A stretch of DNA of 64,000 nt from JAGNZR01 sp051652785 (GTDB taxonomy: Bacteria; Fusobacteriota; Fusobacteriia; Fusobacteriales; Fusobacteriaceae), in assembly GCA_051652785.1 (NCBI GenBank), contig JBOFUX010000061.1:1-64000 (forward strand). Direction: 5' to 3'. Position 1 is the stretch's first letter. Every line of letters starts with the position of its first letter. This document shows positions 45,177-53,615 of the stretch, piece after piece. The notes under the pieces are model-generated. The model ran no database searches and was not told the origin of the DNA. It saw nothing but the letters and a program-made list of their open reading frames with translations. Both the position numbers and the translations under genes were made by a program.

Positions 45177-46085
45177 CTAAATTTTTTCTATTTTTTTTAA
45201 CAATAAATACGTTGCTCCTAAAACTCCTGCATTATTTCCATTTTTAGCAACTTCTATTCTTAAATTTTTTTTAAAATTCCCTGTTATTTTAGTATCCAAA
45301 TTTTTATTTATCATATCTAATAGATATGATTTTTGTTTTGAAACTCCTCCCCCCAATAATATTAAAGAAGGGTTAAAGATATAAATTAATGTTGAGAGTC
45401 CATCTGTTATATAGTCTATCCATTTTAACACTATCTCTTCATACAACTTATTTCCTAGCTTCATTTCATCAAATATTTCTTTTCCATTTTTTAAATTTCC
45501 TGTTTTTTTTAATACCATTTCTACCAATGCAGAAGTTGACGCATATTTTTCATAGCAACCAGTTTTACCACAACTACATGGAACTCCATTTCTTTCTATT
45601 TGAATATGACCAAACTCTCCTGCTACATTATTTTCTCCTCTGAATAGATCTCCATTTAAAATCAGTCCGCCACCAATCCCAGTTCCTAATGTAAGACAAA
45701 TAAAGTTTTTTTCTTCTTTAGCAGCTCCTGTCCAAAGTTCTCCTATTGCAGCACAATTAACATCATTTTCTAAAATTGCAGGTAGTTTATATTTTTTTTC
45801 TAATATTTCTACTAGGTTTGTTCCTATCCATCCTGGAATGATTGGATTTCCCCCTATAACTTTTCCTATTGTACCATCTATTTGTCCTGTTGAAGAAATA
45901 GCTATCCCTAAAAGATTATTCTTCTTAAGATAGCCATCTATAATTATATATATTTTCTCCAACAATAGATTAACTCCTAAATGGCTTTCAGTTAAAATTT
46001 TATGAGACTCTTTAAGCTCTCCTATTTTACTTATTAGAGAATATTTTATCTCTGTTCCACCTATGTCTATTGCTACGATACTCAT
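45177..46085 (-). CDS. nanK: ROK-family kinase, probable N-acetylmannosamine kinase
   Basis: Phosphorylates ManNAc made by NanA. The 302 residues contain the ATP motif AIDIGGTEIKYSLI (5-18), AISSTGQIDG, ENDVNCAAIGELWTG, TLGTGIGGGLI, the catalytic EFGHIQIE, and the ROK zinc motif CSCGKTGCYEKYAS. Sugar specificity cannot be read from sequence; the ManNAc assignment rests on its position 22 bp after nanA and downstream of a SiaP-type transporter. Glucokinase is the alternative. nanE, needed for the next step, is not in the window. Confidence 0.85.
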   Translation of the reverse strand: MSIVAIDIGGTEIKYSLISKIGELKESHKILTESHLGVNLLLEKIYIIIDGYLKKNNLLGIAISSTGQIDGTIGKVIGGNPIIPGWIGTNLVEILEKKYKLPAILENDVNCAAIGELWTGAAKEEKNFICLTLGTGIGGGLILNGDLFRGENNVAGEFGHIQIERNGVPCSCGKTGCYEKYASTSALVEMVLKKTGNLKNGKEIFDEMKLGNKLYEEIVLKWIDYITDGLSTLIYIFNPSLILLGGGVSKQKSYLLDMINKNLDTKITGNFKKNLRIEVAKNGNNAGVLGATYLLLKKIEKI

Positions 46086-46107
46086 TTTTATCTCCCAATA
46101 CTATTTA

Positions 46108-46974
46108 TTACAAATACTGTTTTCCTATTTCTTTTGCTCTTGCTACTTTTTCTGCATTTATTTTTTTCATAGGTAGTCTACAATATCCTGCATTTACTCC
46201 CTTAGTTTTTAATATTTCTTTAATTGATTGATAAAGACCATTGGAAAGTAAAGCTTCTATTACATCATTTAGCTCCCCTTGTTTTTTCAATGCTTCTGGT
46301 ATTCTACAAGCTTTAGCTAAGTCATATACTTCCCTTGCTATTTTTCCAGTTACATTATATGTACTTCCAATTGCTCCATCTACTCCCAATGCCACAGCAG
46401 GTAATAACATCTCATCAAATCCTGCAAAAATAAGTGTTTCAGGGTAAGATTTTCTAACTCTTTCTAAAAGGTAAAAATCACCAGCAGTAAACTTAACTCC
46501 TATAATTTTAGGATTAGCAAATAATTCACCAAATTGAGCCAAACTCATATTTACACCTGTTAAAAATGGAATGGAATAAATCACCATATTATTTCCTGTT
46601 TCTCTCACAATAGTTTCATAATAGTTTTTTATTTCTTCAAAATCAAATTTATAATAAAATGGAGTTACAGCTGAAAGACACTTATAACCAAGTTCTGTGG
46701 CATATTTCCCTAGTTCCACCGCTTCATAAAGATTTATTGACCCAACTTGAGCCATTAAACTAACTGCTCCTTTAGCTTCTTCCATAGCAATTCTAAAAAC
46801 TTCTTTTTTCATATCTGTTGACATCATAAATGCTTCACCAGTTGAACCTCCTACATAAATTCCATCCATTTTCATAACATCAATGTTATATCTAATAATT
46901 TCCCTAGTTCCTTTTTCATCAATATTTCCTTTTTCATCAAATGAAACAAGTAATGCATTGTATAATCCCTTCAT
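46108..46974 (-). CDS. nanA: N-acetylneuraminate lyase
   Basis: Splits sialic acid into ManNAc and pyruvate. The 288-residue DapA-superfamily barrel has the NanA-type GGSTGEAFMMS (43-53), the Tyr of VIYSIPFLTGVNMS, and the Schiff-base Lys in IGVKFTAGDFYLLER, together with AGFDEMLLPAVALGVDGAIGSTYN. These choices (GSTGE, FTA, GSTYN) separate it from dihydrodipicolinate synthase. GGAGG precedes the ATG. It lies 178 bp after the TRAP genes in the same direction. Confidence 0.94.
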   Translation of the reverse strand: MKGLYNALLVSFDEKGNIDEKGTREIIRYNIDVMKMDGIYVGGSTGEAFMMSTDMKKEVFRIAMEEAKGAVSLMAQVGSINLYEAVELGKYATELGYKCLSAVTPFYYKFDFEEIKNYYETIVRETGNNMVIYSIPFLTGVNMSLAQFGELFANPKIIGVKFTAGDFYLLERVRKSYPETLIFAGFDEMLLPAVALGVDGAIGSTYNVTGKIAREVYDLAKACRIPEALKKQGELNDVIEALLSNGLYQSIKEILKTKGVNAGYCRLPMKKINAEKVARAKEIGKQYL

Positions 46975-47152
46975 TTTAAAGCCTCCATTTTATATTTATA
47001 TTTTATATTGTTAGTACCCATTCATATATTTCATTATATTTTAAATCATAACATAAGATATTTGATGTTATAAAGCTTGAAAGAGTTATTGTGTATTTTT
47101 CTTCTTTCTCTTCTAAATTTTTCTAATACTTTTATTCAGTATTCAGCAAAAC

Positions 47153-48436
47153 TTACGCTACTCCTAATAATAAATTTGGCAAAAATAATACAAGCTGTGG
47201 AAATATTATCAGTAACACTAAAGTAACAAATATTGGAAGAATAAAGGGAAAAGCTCCTTTGGTTACTACACTCACAGGAATTTTTCCCACTCTGGATACT
47301 ACAAAGAGTGCCATTCCCATAGGGGGAGTTAAAATTCCAATCATCATATTAAGTGTGCTGATAACACCAAAGAAAACTAAATCATACCCGACTTGTGAAA
47401 TTAATGGAATTAGCATAGGTAATACTAAAATTTGTAAAGCTAAGGCATCTATAAATGTACCTAGAAATAACAATAATAAATTAATCATAATTAAAATTCC
47501 CAATGGAGATTTTACATAAGTTAAAAAAGCTTCTGCTATTTTCATAGATATTTGTTCTCTTGCTATAACTTGTCCAAAAAATGTTACTCCCATTATCATA
47601 AGAATTGTAACTCCTGTAATTTTTATAGTTTCAACTATATCTCTTACAAAGCTTTTAGGTGTTAATTCCTTATTAATAAATCCTAATATCATTGAATAAA
47701 CTGTAGCAATAACTGCTGCTTCTGTTGGTGTAAAGTATCCTGAAAAAATCCCACCTATTATTATGAGAGGAGTTAACAGTGCCCAAAATGATTCTTTATA
47801 TGCTTGCCAGCGTTCTTTATAAGTTGCTTTTTGAGCTACTGGATACCCTCTTTTTTTACAAATGAAATAATTCATTATCATAAGAGCAATTGTAATTAAA
47901 ACTCCTGGAATAAAACCAGCTAGAAATAATCTAGCTATGGATTGATTAGCTATTACCCCATATATTATCATTGCTATACTCGGTGGAACTAATGGTCCTA
48001 TAATACAAGAAGCAGCTGTGAGTCCGCCACATATATCATCATTATAGCCAGCGTCTCTCATTGCTTTTATTTCTAATTGTCCAAGTCCCCCAGCATCAGC
48101 AAGAGCTGAACCAGACATTCCAGAGAATATTAACGAAGCAAATATGTTAACATGTCCCATTCCTCCTATATAGTGCCCAAGTATGGATTTTGCAAATTTA
48201 AATATTTTCTCAGTAATTCCTGAACTATTCATAAGAACCCCAGTTAATACAAAGAATGGAACACTAAGTAAACTAAAACTATCTAAACTATCAACTAAAG
48301 TAGCTCCCACAAAATAAATTGTATTCCAATCACCTAAAGCAAAGAATATAACTGTTGCAAATATTAGAGAAAATCCAACTGGAACTCCTATAAATACCAT
48401 AACAAACCAAGCTATAAAAGTTATTATTGTACCCAT
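47153..48436 (-). CDS. siaM: Sialic acid TRAP transporter large permease SiaM
   Basis: The 427-residue DctM-type protein has about twelve membrane segments with SGMSGSALADAGGLGQLEIKAM (scaffold/transport hairpin), GGLTAASCIIGPLVPPSIAMIIYG, and TPPMGMALFVVS near the C-terminus. It forms the Na+-coupled translocation domain. In Haemophilus the small and large subunits are fused (SiaQM); here they are separate genes that abut. Confidence 0.9.
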   Translation of the reverse strand: MGTIITFIAWFVMVFIGVPVGFSLIFATVIFFALGDWNTIYFVGATLVDSLDSFSLLSVPFFVLTGVLMNSSGITEKIFKFAKSILGHYIGGMGHVNIFASLIFSGMSGSALADAGGLGQLEIKAMRDAGYNDDICGGLTAASCIIGPLVPPSIAMIIYGVIANQSIARLFLAGFIPGVLITIALMIMNYFICKKRGYPVAQKATYKERWQAYKESFWALLTPLIIIGGIFSGYFTPTEAAVIATVYSMILGFINKELTPKSFVRDIVETIKITGVTILMIMGVTFFGQVIAREQISMKIAEAFLTYVKSPLGILIMINLLLLFLGTFIDALALQILVLPMLIPLISQVGYDLVFFGVISTLNMMIGILTPPMGMALFVVSRVGKIPVSVVTKGAFPFILPIFVTLVLLIIFPQLVLFLPNLLLGVA

Positions 48437-48964
48437 TTATTCGCCCCCTTTTATATCTTCAAATTCATTATTTTCTATCAAATTTTTAGGCGAAAATAAA
48501 AATTTTTCATCACTATAATGTTTTTTAGTAACTGTTATAAATCTATATAGCATAAGTAAAGAAATACTTGGCAATGCCATGTACATCCACCCAGCAGATA
48601 TTTTTAAAGCAATTAATTCTAATCTTATTTTTCTAAAAAAAAGCTTATATCCAATCATTATCATCGTTAAAATAGATATAAATATTATAATTTGAATTAC
48701 AGTAAAAACAATTTTTGTTGTTTTAGGTGGAAGTTTTTTATAAATAAAATCAATAAGAACATGCTGTTCATACTTAACACCTATACTAACACCCAAAATA
48801 CCTACCCAAACATATAATAATAGTGCTAACTCTTCACTCCAAGTTAAAGGAGAATTAAATATTTGTCTACTGACTATTTGAGCTACTAAAATAAAAAATA
48901 TAAAAATAAATAATGTAGCCCCTAATATCTCTTCTATGTTATCAAGTATTTTTTTTATTTTCAT
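48437..48964 (-). CDS. siaQ: Sialic acid TRAP transporter small permease SiaQ
   Basis: A 175-residue DctQ-type protein with four membrane segments (about 15-35, 45-65, 85-105, 125-145), the family motif SPLTWSEELALLLYVWVGILG (near 38-58) and a short cytoplasmic C-terminus. It pairs with SiaM. Its stop directly precedes the SiaM start, and it follows siaP by 9 bp. Confidence 0.9.
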   Translation of the reverse strand: MKIKKILDNIEEILGATLFIFIFFILVAQIVSRQIFNSPLTWSEELALLLYVWVGILGVSIGVKYEQHVLIDFIYKKLPPKTTKIVFTVIQIIIFISILTMIMIGYKLFFRKIRLELIALKISAGWMYMALPSISLLMLYRFITVTKKHYSDEKFLFSPKNLIENNEFEDIKGGE

Positions 48965-48973
48965 TTTTTTCCC

Positions 48974-49960
48974 CTATTTTATTTTAGATATCTCTTCCAC
49001 TGCATTTTTTCCTAATTTTCCATTTTTTTTAATATATACATCATAGAAAGGTTGCATAGATTTTTTAAATGGTACTAATTCTGGAGTTGTTACTATTACT
49101 CCTTGAGATTTAAAAAATTCTATAGCTAATGCTTCTTCATTTACAAAAAGTTCAGTATGATACTTAGCAGCTTTTATTGCTTCTTCTTTTACTATTTTTT
49201 TTAAATCTTTTGGTAGTTTTTTCATAGTATCATTACTAACTATATAAAGTTGATCATTAATTATATGATTAGTTAGAGCCAAATATTTTTGAACTTCATA
49301 AAATTTTTGAGCTCTTATAGCTGATAAAGGATTTTCTTGCCCATCCACTGCATTTGTTTGTAACGCTAAATATACTTCTGAAAATGCCATAGGAGTAGCA
49401 GAGGCACCTGAAAGTTTTGCGTACTCTAAATTAGCTTCAGCCTTTGGAACTCTAAGTTTTAACCCTTTCATATCATCAATAGAATTAATTGCTCTATTAG
49501 ATGTTGTTTGTCTAGTTCCATTATATCCTTGAGACAATATTGTAATATTTAATTGTTTATTTACTTTTTCAGTAATTAATCTTCCTATTTCTGTATCTTT
49601 ACTTGCTTTTTTTAATGCTTCAAAATTTTCAAACATGTATGGAAGTGAAAAAACTTGCGCTTCTGAAAAATAGAGATTAAATCTACCTATTTCTAAAAAT
49701 GTAAAATCTAACACTCCTGCAGATAGCTGTTCTAACATTGTCTTATCGTCTCCTAATTGAGCGCTCGGATAAAGACTAAGATCTATTCTTCCCTTGGATT
49801 TTTCTTTAAGATTATTAGCGAAAAACTCTGCTGCTTTATATTCGTTACTTACATTATTACTAGTTAATCCCATTTTCAATTTAAATACTTTTTCTGTACC
49901 AAATATTGTTGTTCCTAATACAAACATTAATAATGTCATCACTTTCAAAATTATTTTCAT
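48974..49960 (-). CDS. siaP: Sialic acid TRAP substrate-binding protein SiaP
   Basis: A periplasmic binding protein of 328 residues with a signal peptide (1-21). It closely follows SiaP of Haemophilus: SNEYKAAEFFANNLKEKS, LYPSAQLGDD, GYNGTRQTTSNRAINSI, GLKLRVPKAEANLEYAK (the Arg that grips the sialic acid carboxylate), and MAFSEVYLALQTNAVDGQE. This agreement makes sialic acid a firm ligand assignment. Strong GGAGGGG site. Confidence 0.95.
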   Translation of the reverse strand: MKIILKVMTLLMFVLGTTIFGTEKVFKLKMGLTSNNVSNEYKAAEFFANNLKEKSKGRIDLSLYPSAQLGDDKTMLEQLSAGVLDFTFLEIGRFNLYFSEAQVFSLPYMFENFEALKKASKDTEIGRLITEKVNKQLNITILSQGYNGTRQTTSNRAINSIDDMKGLKLRVPKAEANLEYAKLSGASATPMAFSEVYLALQTNAVDGQENPLSAIRAQKFYEVQKYLALTNHIINDQLYIVSNDTMKKLPKDLKKIVKEEAIKAAKYHTELFVNEEALAIEFFKSQGVIVTTPELVPFKKSMQPFYDVYIKKNGKLGKNAVEEISKIK

Positions 49961-49984
49961 AATTTACCCCTCCATTTTTTGTTT

Positions 49985-50989
49985 TTAATAATCATCTAAA
50001 TTTTCTTTGAAAACTATATGAGATTTTATTTTATAAGCTTCTTCATTTAAAAATTTACATTTAAAAACTTTATCAAATAATATTTTTCCTGCTATATATC
50101 CTTGAATATATAGTTCGTCAAAAACTGTAGCAATAATTCTTCCCTCCTTTATAAGTTTTTTTATATCTTTATTAATTCCATTAGTTATAACTTTTTTCCC
50201 TTTCAATATTTCATCAGGAATTTTAGTTATTATCTCTGCTGCATATCTATTAATATAAACACCTTTTATTTCATCATTAATTTTACTTATTATTTGCTCT
50301 ATTTTATCTAATATTTTTTCCTCATACACAGGTCCAATTATTTTTTTATCAGTTTCATTGATTTTCTCTAAAAAACCATTTAAATATTTTTTAGAAGTTA
50401 ATTTGTCATCTCCCCCATCTATAACTAAAATTTTTTCTTTATCGGAAACAAAATTTCCCATAATATTTCCTGCTATTCTTCCTGATTTATGGTAATTTGC
50501 CTCTATGAAATAATCAGCTTCTTCAAGTTGGTTTTCTATGGACACAATTTGTAAATTTTCTCTATACGGTTTTAAAATACTTTTTATTTCCTCCACATTT
50601 AATGGAACAATTATTATTCCAGAGGGTTCATCTTCTAGTAAAACTTTTTTTAATATTTCAACTTGTTCTTTTGGTGTACTAAGAAAAGTTTCAATTATTT
50701 GTATTTTATAATTATAAATTTTTAATTTTTTTTGTGAATCTTTTAGTCCTCTTTTTAATTCTTTACTATAATCTTTATTCTTTGACTTCACTAAAAAAGC
50801 AAAAATTTTCTTTTCTTTTTTTAATGCCAAAGAACTTCCAATATGATTTTTTTCATACCCTAGTTCTTTTGATAATTTTAGTACTCTTTCCTTTGTTTTT
50901 GAACTAATATTTTTATTTCCATTTAGTGCTCTTGCCACAGTCGTTCTAGTAATTCCTAATTTTTTAGCTATATCCTCTTGTGTCACCAT
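49985..50989 (-). CDS. LacI-family transcriptional regulator of the sialic acid operon
   Basis: The 334 residues begin with a LacI helix-turn-helix (TQEDIAKKLGITRTTVARALNGN) and a hinge (SKELGYEKNHIGSSLALKK), then a sugar-binding-like effector domain. It is the first gene of the operon, 24 bp before siaP. A palindrome with a central CG at 51010-51023, typical of LacI operators, overlaps its promoter, pointing to autorepression together with the transport genes. Known sialic acid regulators are usually GntR or RpiR types, so a LacI type is a variation. The inducer is unknown. Confidence 0.88.
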   Translation of the reverse strand: MVTQEDIAKKLGITRTTVARALNGNKNISSKTKERVLKLSKELGYEKNHIGSSLALKKEKKIFAFLVKSKNKDYSKELKRGLKDSQKKLKIYNYKIQIIETFLSTPKEQVEILKKVLLEDEPSGIIIVPLNVEEIKSILKPYRENLQIVSIENQLEEADYFIEANYHKSGRIAGNIMGNFVSDKEKILVIDGGDDKLTSKKYLNGFLEKINETDKKIIGPVYEEKILDKIEQIISKINDEIKGVYINRYAAEIITKIPDEILKGKKVITNGINKDIKKLIKEGRIIATVFDELYIQGYIAGKILFDKVFKCKFLNEEAYKIKSHIVFKENLDDY

Positions 50990-51009
50990 TTCAATTCTCC
51001 TTTTACAAT

Positions 51010-51062
51010 TGTTCTCGTGAACATTATAACACTATTATTACTTATTAAAATGATTTTGTCAA
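51010..51062 (-). promoter_or_regulatory. Promoter and LacI-type operator of the sialic acid operon
   Basis: On the minus strand TTGACA (51057-51062), a 17-bp spacer and AATAAT (51034-51039) form one promoter; a TATAAT at 51023-51028 is a second -10. The palindrome TGTTCACGAGAACA (51010-51023; six of seven pairs match, centre CG) directly follows, at the start site, where bound repressor would block transcription. Confidence 0.6.
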
Positions 51063-51115
51063 CTTATTTTAATAAAATCGCCCTCAAATAAATCTCAAAG
51101 TTTGTTTTATGGTCG

Positions 51116-51197
51116 TATAATTCTTTATTAAGACAATGAAACAAAGTGTAGTATTTGAAAGTTTATTCCTGCATTATACAGGAGTTAGCTTTTTTTA
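51116..51197 (+). ncRNA. Candidate small RNA unit
   Basis: TATAAT at 51116-51121 lacks a good -35. A strong hairpin follows, with 11 of 12 possible pairs between 51160-51171 and 51179-51190, and then six or seven T. The transcript would be about 70 bases and encodes nothing apparent. It lies between two minus-strand genes, so the plus-strand terminator has no other obvious owner. Confidence 0.3.
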
Positions 51198-51230
51198 ATT
51201 TCAATAGCAACGCTGATTATTATAATATAT

Positions 51231-51284
51231 AAAAAAAAGTACCTATAAAATAGACTTGATTTTTCACGTGTCTATCTTATAGGT
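51231..51284 (-). terminator. Terminator of the FMN-binding protein gene
   Basis: A 15-bp stem with one mismatch (51241-51255 with 51270-51284) is followed on the minus strand by a two-base gap and eight T (51231-51238). It lies about 46 bp past the stop. Confidence 0.85.
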
Positions 51285-51329
51285 CCCATTATATTCCATA
51301 CTTCTTTTTGTTTTATAATTTTAGTTTGT

Positions 51330-51623
51330 TTATTTTAAAGCATCTTTTACTGCTTCAATTATCGCTGTTGATATTGATGTTGCTCCTGCTATACTATCTA
51401 CTTCTATAGAATTTTTTTCAACTATCGATTTTTGTAATGCAGGATAGGCTTTTTTAAATGCTTTATTATTAGCTTTCATTTCTGTAACTTCAAAACTTTT
51501 TATTACTCCATTCTCTCTTACTACTGAAACTTTTAAAGGTAGGTATCCTGTCCATTCTCCTTTTAATATTTCTCCTTTAGCTAATGCACCAATCACAAAT
51601 AAAGATATTAATATTTTTTTCAT
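51330..51623 (-). CDS. Small secreted FMN-binding domain protein
   Basis: Only 97 residues: a signal peptide (1-16, ending ALAKG) and one FMN-binding domain. The C-terminal DSIAGATSIS resembles the flavinylation site at which ApbE attaches FMN to the threonine or serine of an S/T/A-GAT-S/T motif. Such domains act in NqrC/RnfG and in free-standing extracytoplasmic electron carriers. Here it stands alone with its own terminator. The partner redox chain and an ApbE are not in the window. TTGGAGG site before the ATG. Confidence 0.78.
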   Translation of the reverse strand: MKKILISLFVIGALAKGEILKGEWTGYLPLKVSVVRENGVIKSFEVTEMKANNKAFKKAYPALQKSIVEKNSIEVDSIAGATSISTAIIEAVKDALK

Positions 51624-51805
51624 AAAATTTTACCTCCAAGTATCATCTATTTCTATAATAACAACTTTTTTCATTTTAAATAATACGACCAATCATCTTT
51701 AAAGTCAAGTTTAATTTATTAGTAACCACTCGTGGATTAAAAAAATAAAATATTAATATTTAAAATTAAATATTAAAAACCAAATTTAACACCATTTTTC
51801 CTCAT
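51624..51805. other. AT-rich intergenic region upstream of the FMN-binding gene
   Basis: I see no gene here. It presumably carries the promoter of the FMN-binding protein gene. AAATATTAATATTT-like palindromic AT sequence occurs near 51750-51775. Confidence 0.5.
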
Positions 51806-52089
51806 CTAATTAACATTTAATTCTTTAATAGTTATATTTTTTAATTCCAACAAGTCATTATCAATTTTTTGAATATTTAAATATACTTTTTTTTCTTCTT
51901 CTTTTATAAATTCTTCATTTTTATTATTTTATATAATTTATAAAATTGAGTCTTTCCTAAATAAAAAAAATCATCTACATAATTCTTTATTGTTTTTTTT
52001 ATTATTTCTAAATCTCCATTTGTTCCTTTAAACTGTAGAAAAGATACCATTTTAGTGCATGTATATATAATGTATTGGAAAATTATCAT
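51806..52089 (-). pseudogene. Frameshifted remnant of an unrecognised gene
   Basis: A 61-codon frame at 51904-52089 (including FKGTNGDLEIIKKTIKNYV and YLGKTQFYKLYKIIK) ends at a TAA. One base shift inside the AT-rich stretch near 51920 lets the reading continue as NKNEEFIKEEEKKVYLNIQ, KIDNDLLELKN and ITIKELNVN to a TAG at 51806. The joined product would have about 90 charged, helix-prone residues. There is no good ribosome binding site. I do not recognise the family. It lies just past the permease terminator. A chance open frame is possible. Confidence 0.4.
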
Positions 52090-52094
52090 ACAAT

Positions 52095-52125
52095 AAAAAA
52101 GGGGAAATCTTTTTTAGAAATCCCC
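52095..52125 (-). terminator. Terminator of the amino-acid permease gene
   Basis: On the minus strand GGGGA and TCCCC form the outer stem (52101-52105, 52121-52125) with an internal TCT/AGA stem, followed by six T. It is 20 bp past the permease stop. Confidence 0.75.
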
Positions 52126-52145
52126 AAATAACTTTGTATGATTTT

Positions 52146-53558
52146 TTATTTTTTTCTAATTTTTTTTATTTTAGAGCTAAAAATTTTAATTATAACCCCT
52201 ATTAAAAGAAATATAAACAACCCACCATAATAAAGTTTTATTGTTGGCAATTGCTCATTTATTGTTAAACTTATATCATATCCTGAAAAAATTAATGAAA
52301 CTAGTCCCATAAATACAACAAGACAACCTAACATATATGCTCCTAATCTATTTTTAACTGCTTGAAAAGGTGAAATTAAACCTTTTCTTCTAAAAAATAA
52401 ATATGAAATAGCTAAAAATAAATATGGAACTAAAAATGCCATGGTAGACATATCATAAATTTTATAATATAATTCTCCTGCAGCTTCTCCACCTAATGTT
52501 GTTATTGTAATAAATAAAAGAGCTAAAATTGTTTGAAATATTAAAGCATTTTTTAAAACTCCTGTTTCGCTTTTAATTGTTAACCATTCTGGAAAAGTTC
52601 CCGCTGGAACTTCACTGAATACTGATTTTGAAAGTGCCACTGACCAGAGCACTAAAGCTACAATAGTTATCATTACATATATTATTCCAATAAATCTTAC
52701 AAACCAAATTCCTAATCCCAACTTATCTCCCATAAATTTATATCCACTTATTACAGCATTTACTAGGGATATATTTGAAAAATCTTTTTCTGTTCCAAAT
52801 GTTGCCATGGCTAAAATTCCTAGTACATATAATACTCCTATTAAAAGTGCTGAAAAAAGAATTCCTCTTGAAAAATTTTTTTCTGGATTTTCAACCTTAT
52901 CTATATAAGTTCCACAAATTTCAGAGCCTCCATAAGCAAACGTTATCCATGCAAAGCTATTAAGCACTGCTGAGATCTCTTTTTTATTGGATAAATCAAA
53001 CATAAATATTGTAGATGTAAAAGTTGTGCTTGAATTTCCACTTAAAAATACATAAAACCCACCAATTAAAAATATTGCAACTGCAACTAATGAGATATAC
53101 CCAACTATTACTGATACTTTATTAAACTGTTTTTCATATTTAACACCTACTATAAGAGCTATAATCATAATTATTGCTGCAAATAGTGCCATTGGAGTAT
53201 TCTTTAAATTAGAATCTCCATAAATAACAAATGATAAATATGTCGGTACCCTTGTTGCTAAAGTTGGTAAATAAAAAATATTAGCTACAAAATAAGACCA
53301 AATAGATAAATAAGCTAATTTTTTTCCAAGTCCAATTTCTATCCAGGCATATATCCCTGCTGTTCTATCCTTAGCATAGGACCCAAACTCTGCCATAATC
53401 AAGCATATCGGTAAAAAGAAAACTAAAGAACCTATTAATAGCATTGTCGCTGATGGCATTCCAACTACTTTATAATTATTTGCAATATTTCCAAAACCAA
53501 AGACCCCTATGAAAAGAATCATCACTAAACTTATTGTAGATATTTTTTTGTTGTGCAT
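52146..53558 (-). CDS. APC-family amino acid permease, YjeM-like
   Basis: A 470-residue transporter with about twelve membrane segments. The N-terminus (ISLVMILFIGVFGFGNIANNY) and LIMAEFGSYAKDRTAGIYAWIEIGLGKKLAYLSIW resemble the glutamate/GABA-antiporter-like group that includes E. coli YjeM. FAYGGSEICGTYIDKVENPEKNFSRG is the APC consensus loop. The substrate is not determined. It is flanked by its own terminator and preceded by a HAD phosphatase gene 57 bp upstream; an ACGGT/ACCGT hairpin lies in its leader. Confidence 0.85.
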   Translation of the reverse strand: MHNKKISTISLVMILFIGVFGFGNIANNYKVVGMPSATMLLIGSLVFFLPICLIMAEFGSYAKDRTAGIYAWIEIGLGKKLAYLSIWSYFVANIFYLPTLATRVPTYLSFVIYGDSNLKNTPMALFAAIIMIIALIVGVKYEKQFNKVSVIVGYISLVAVAIFLIGGFYVFLSGNSSTTFTSTIFMFDLSNKKEISAVLNSFAWITFAYGGSEICGTYIDKVENPEKNFSRGILFSALLIGVLYVLGILAMATFGTEKDFSNISLVNAVISGYKFMGDKLGLGIWFVRFIGIIYVMITIVALVLWSVALSKSVFSEVPAGTFPEWLTIKSETGVLKNALIFQTILALLFITITTLGGEAAGELYYKIYDMSTMAFLVPYLFLAISYLFFRRKGLISPFQAVKNRLGAYMLGCLVVFMGLVSLIFSGYDISLTINEQLPTIKLYYGGLFIFLLIGVIIKIFSSKIKKIRKK

Positions 53559-53615
53559 TTTCTTTCACGGTATTTTTTCTAAACCGTATCCCCCTTTCGT
53601 TTTATATTTTTTCTA

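Larger units (their letters stand above)
50990..51329. other. Intergenic region between the LacI gene and the FMN-binding protein gene
   Basis: The 340 bp contain the LacI-gene promoter and operator (51010-51062), a plus-strand unit with a -10 box and terminator (51116-51197) and the minus-strand terminator of the FMN-binding gene (51231-51284). No protein gene is seen. Confidence 0.7.
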
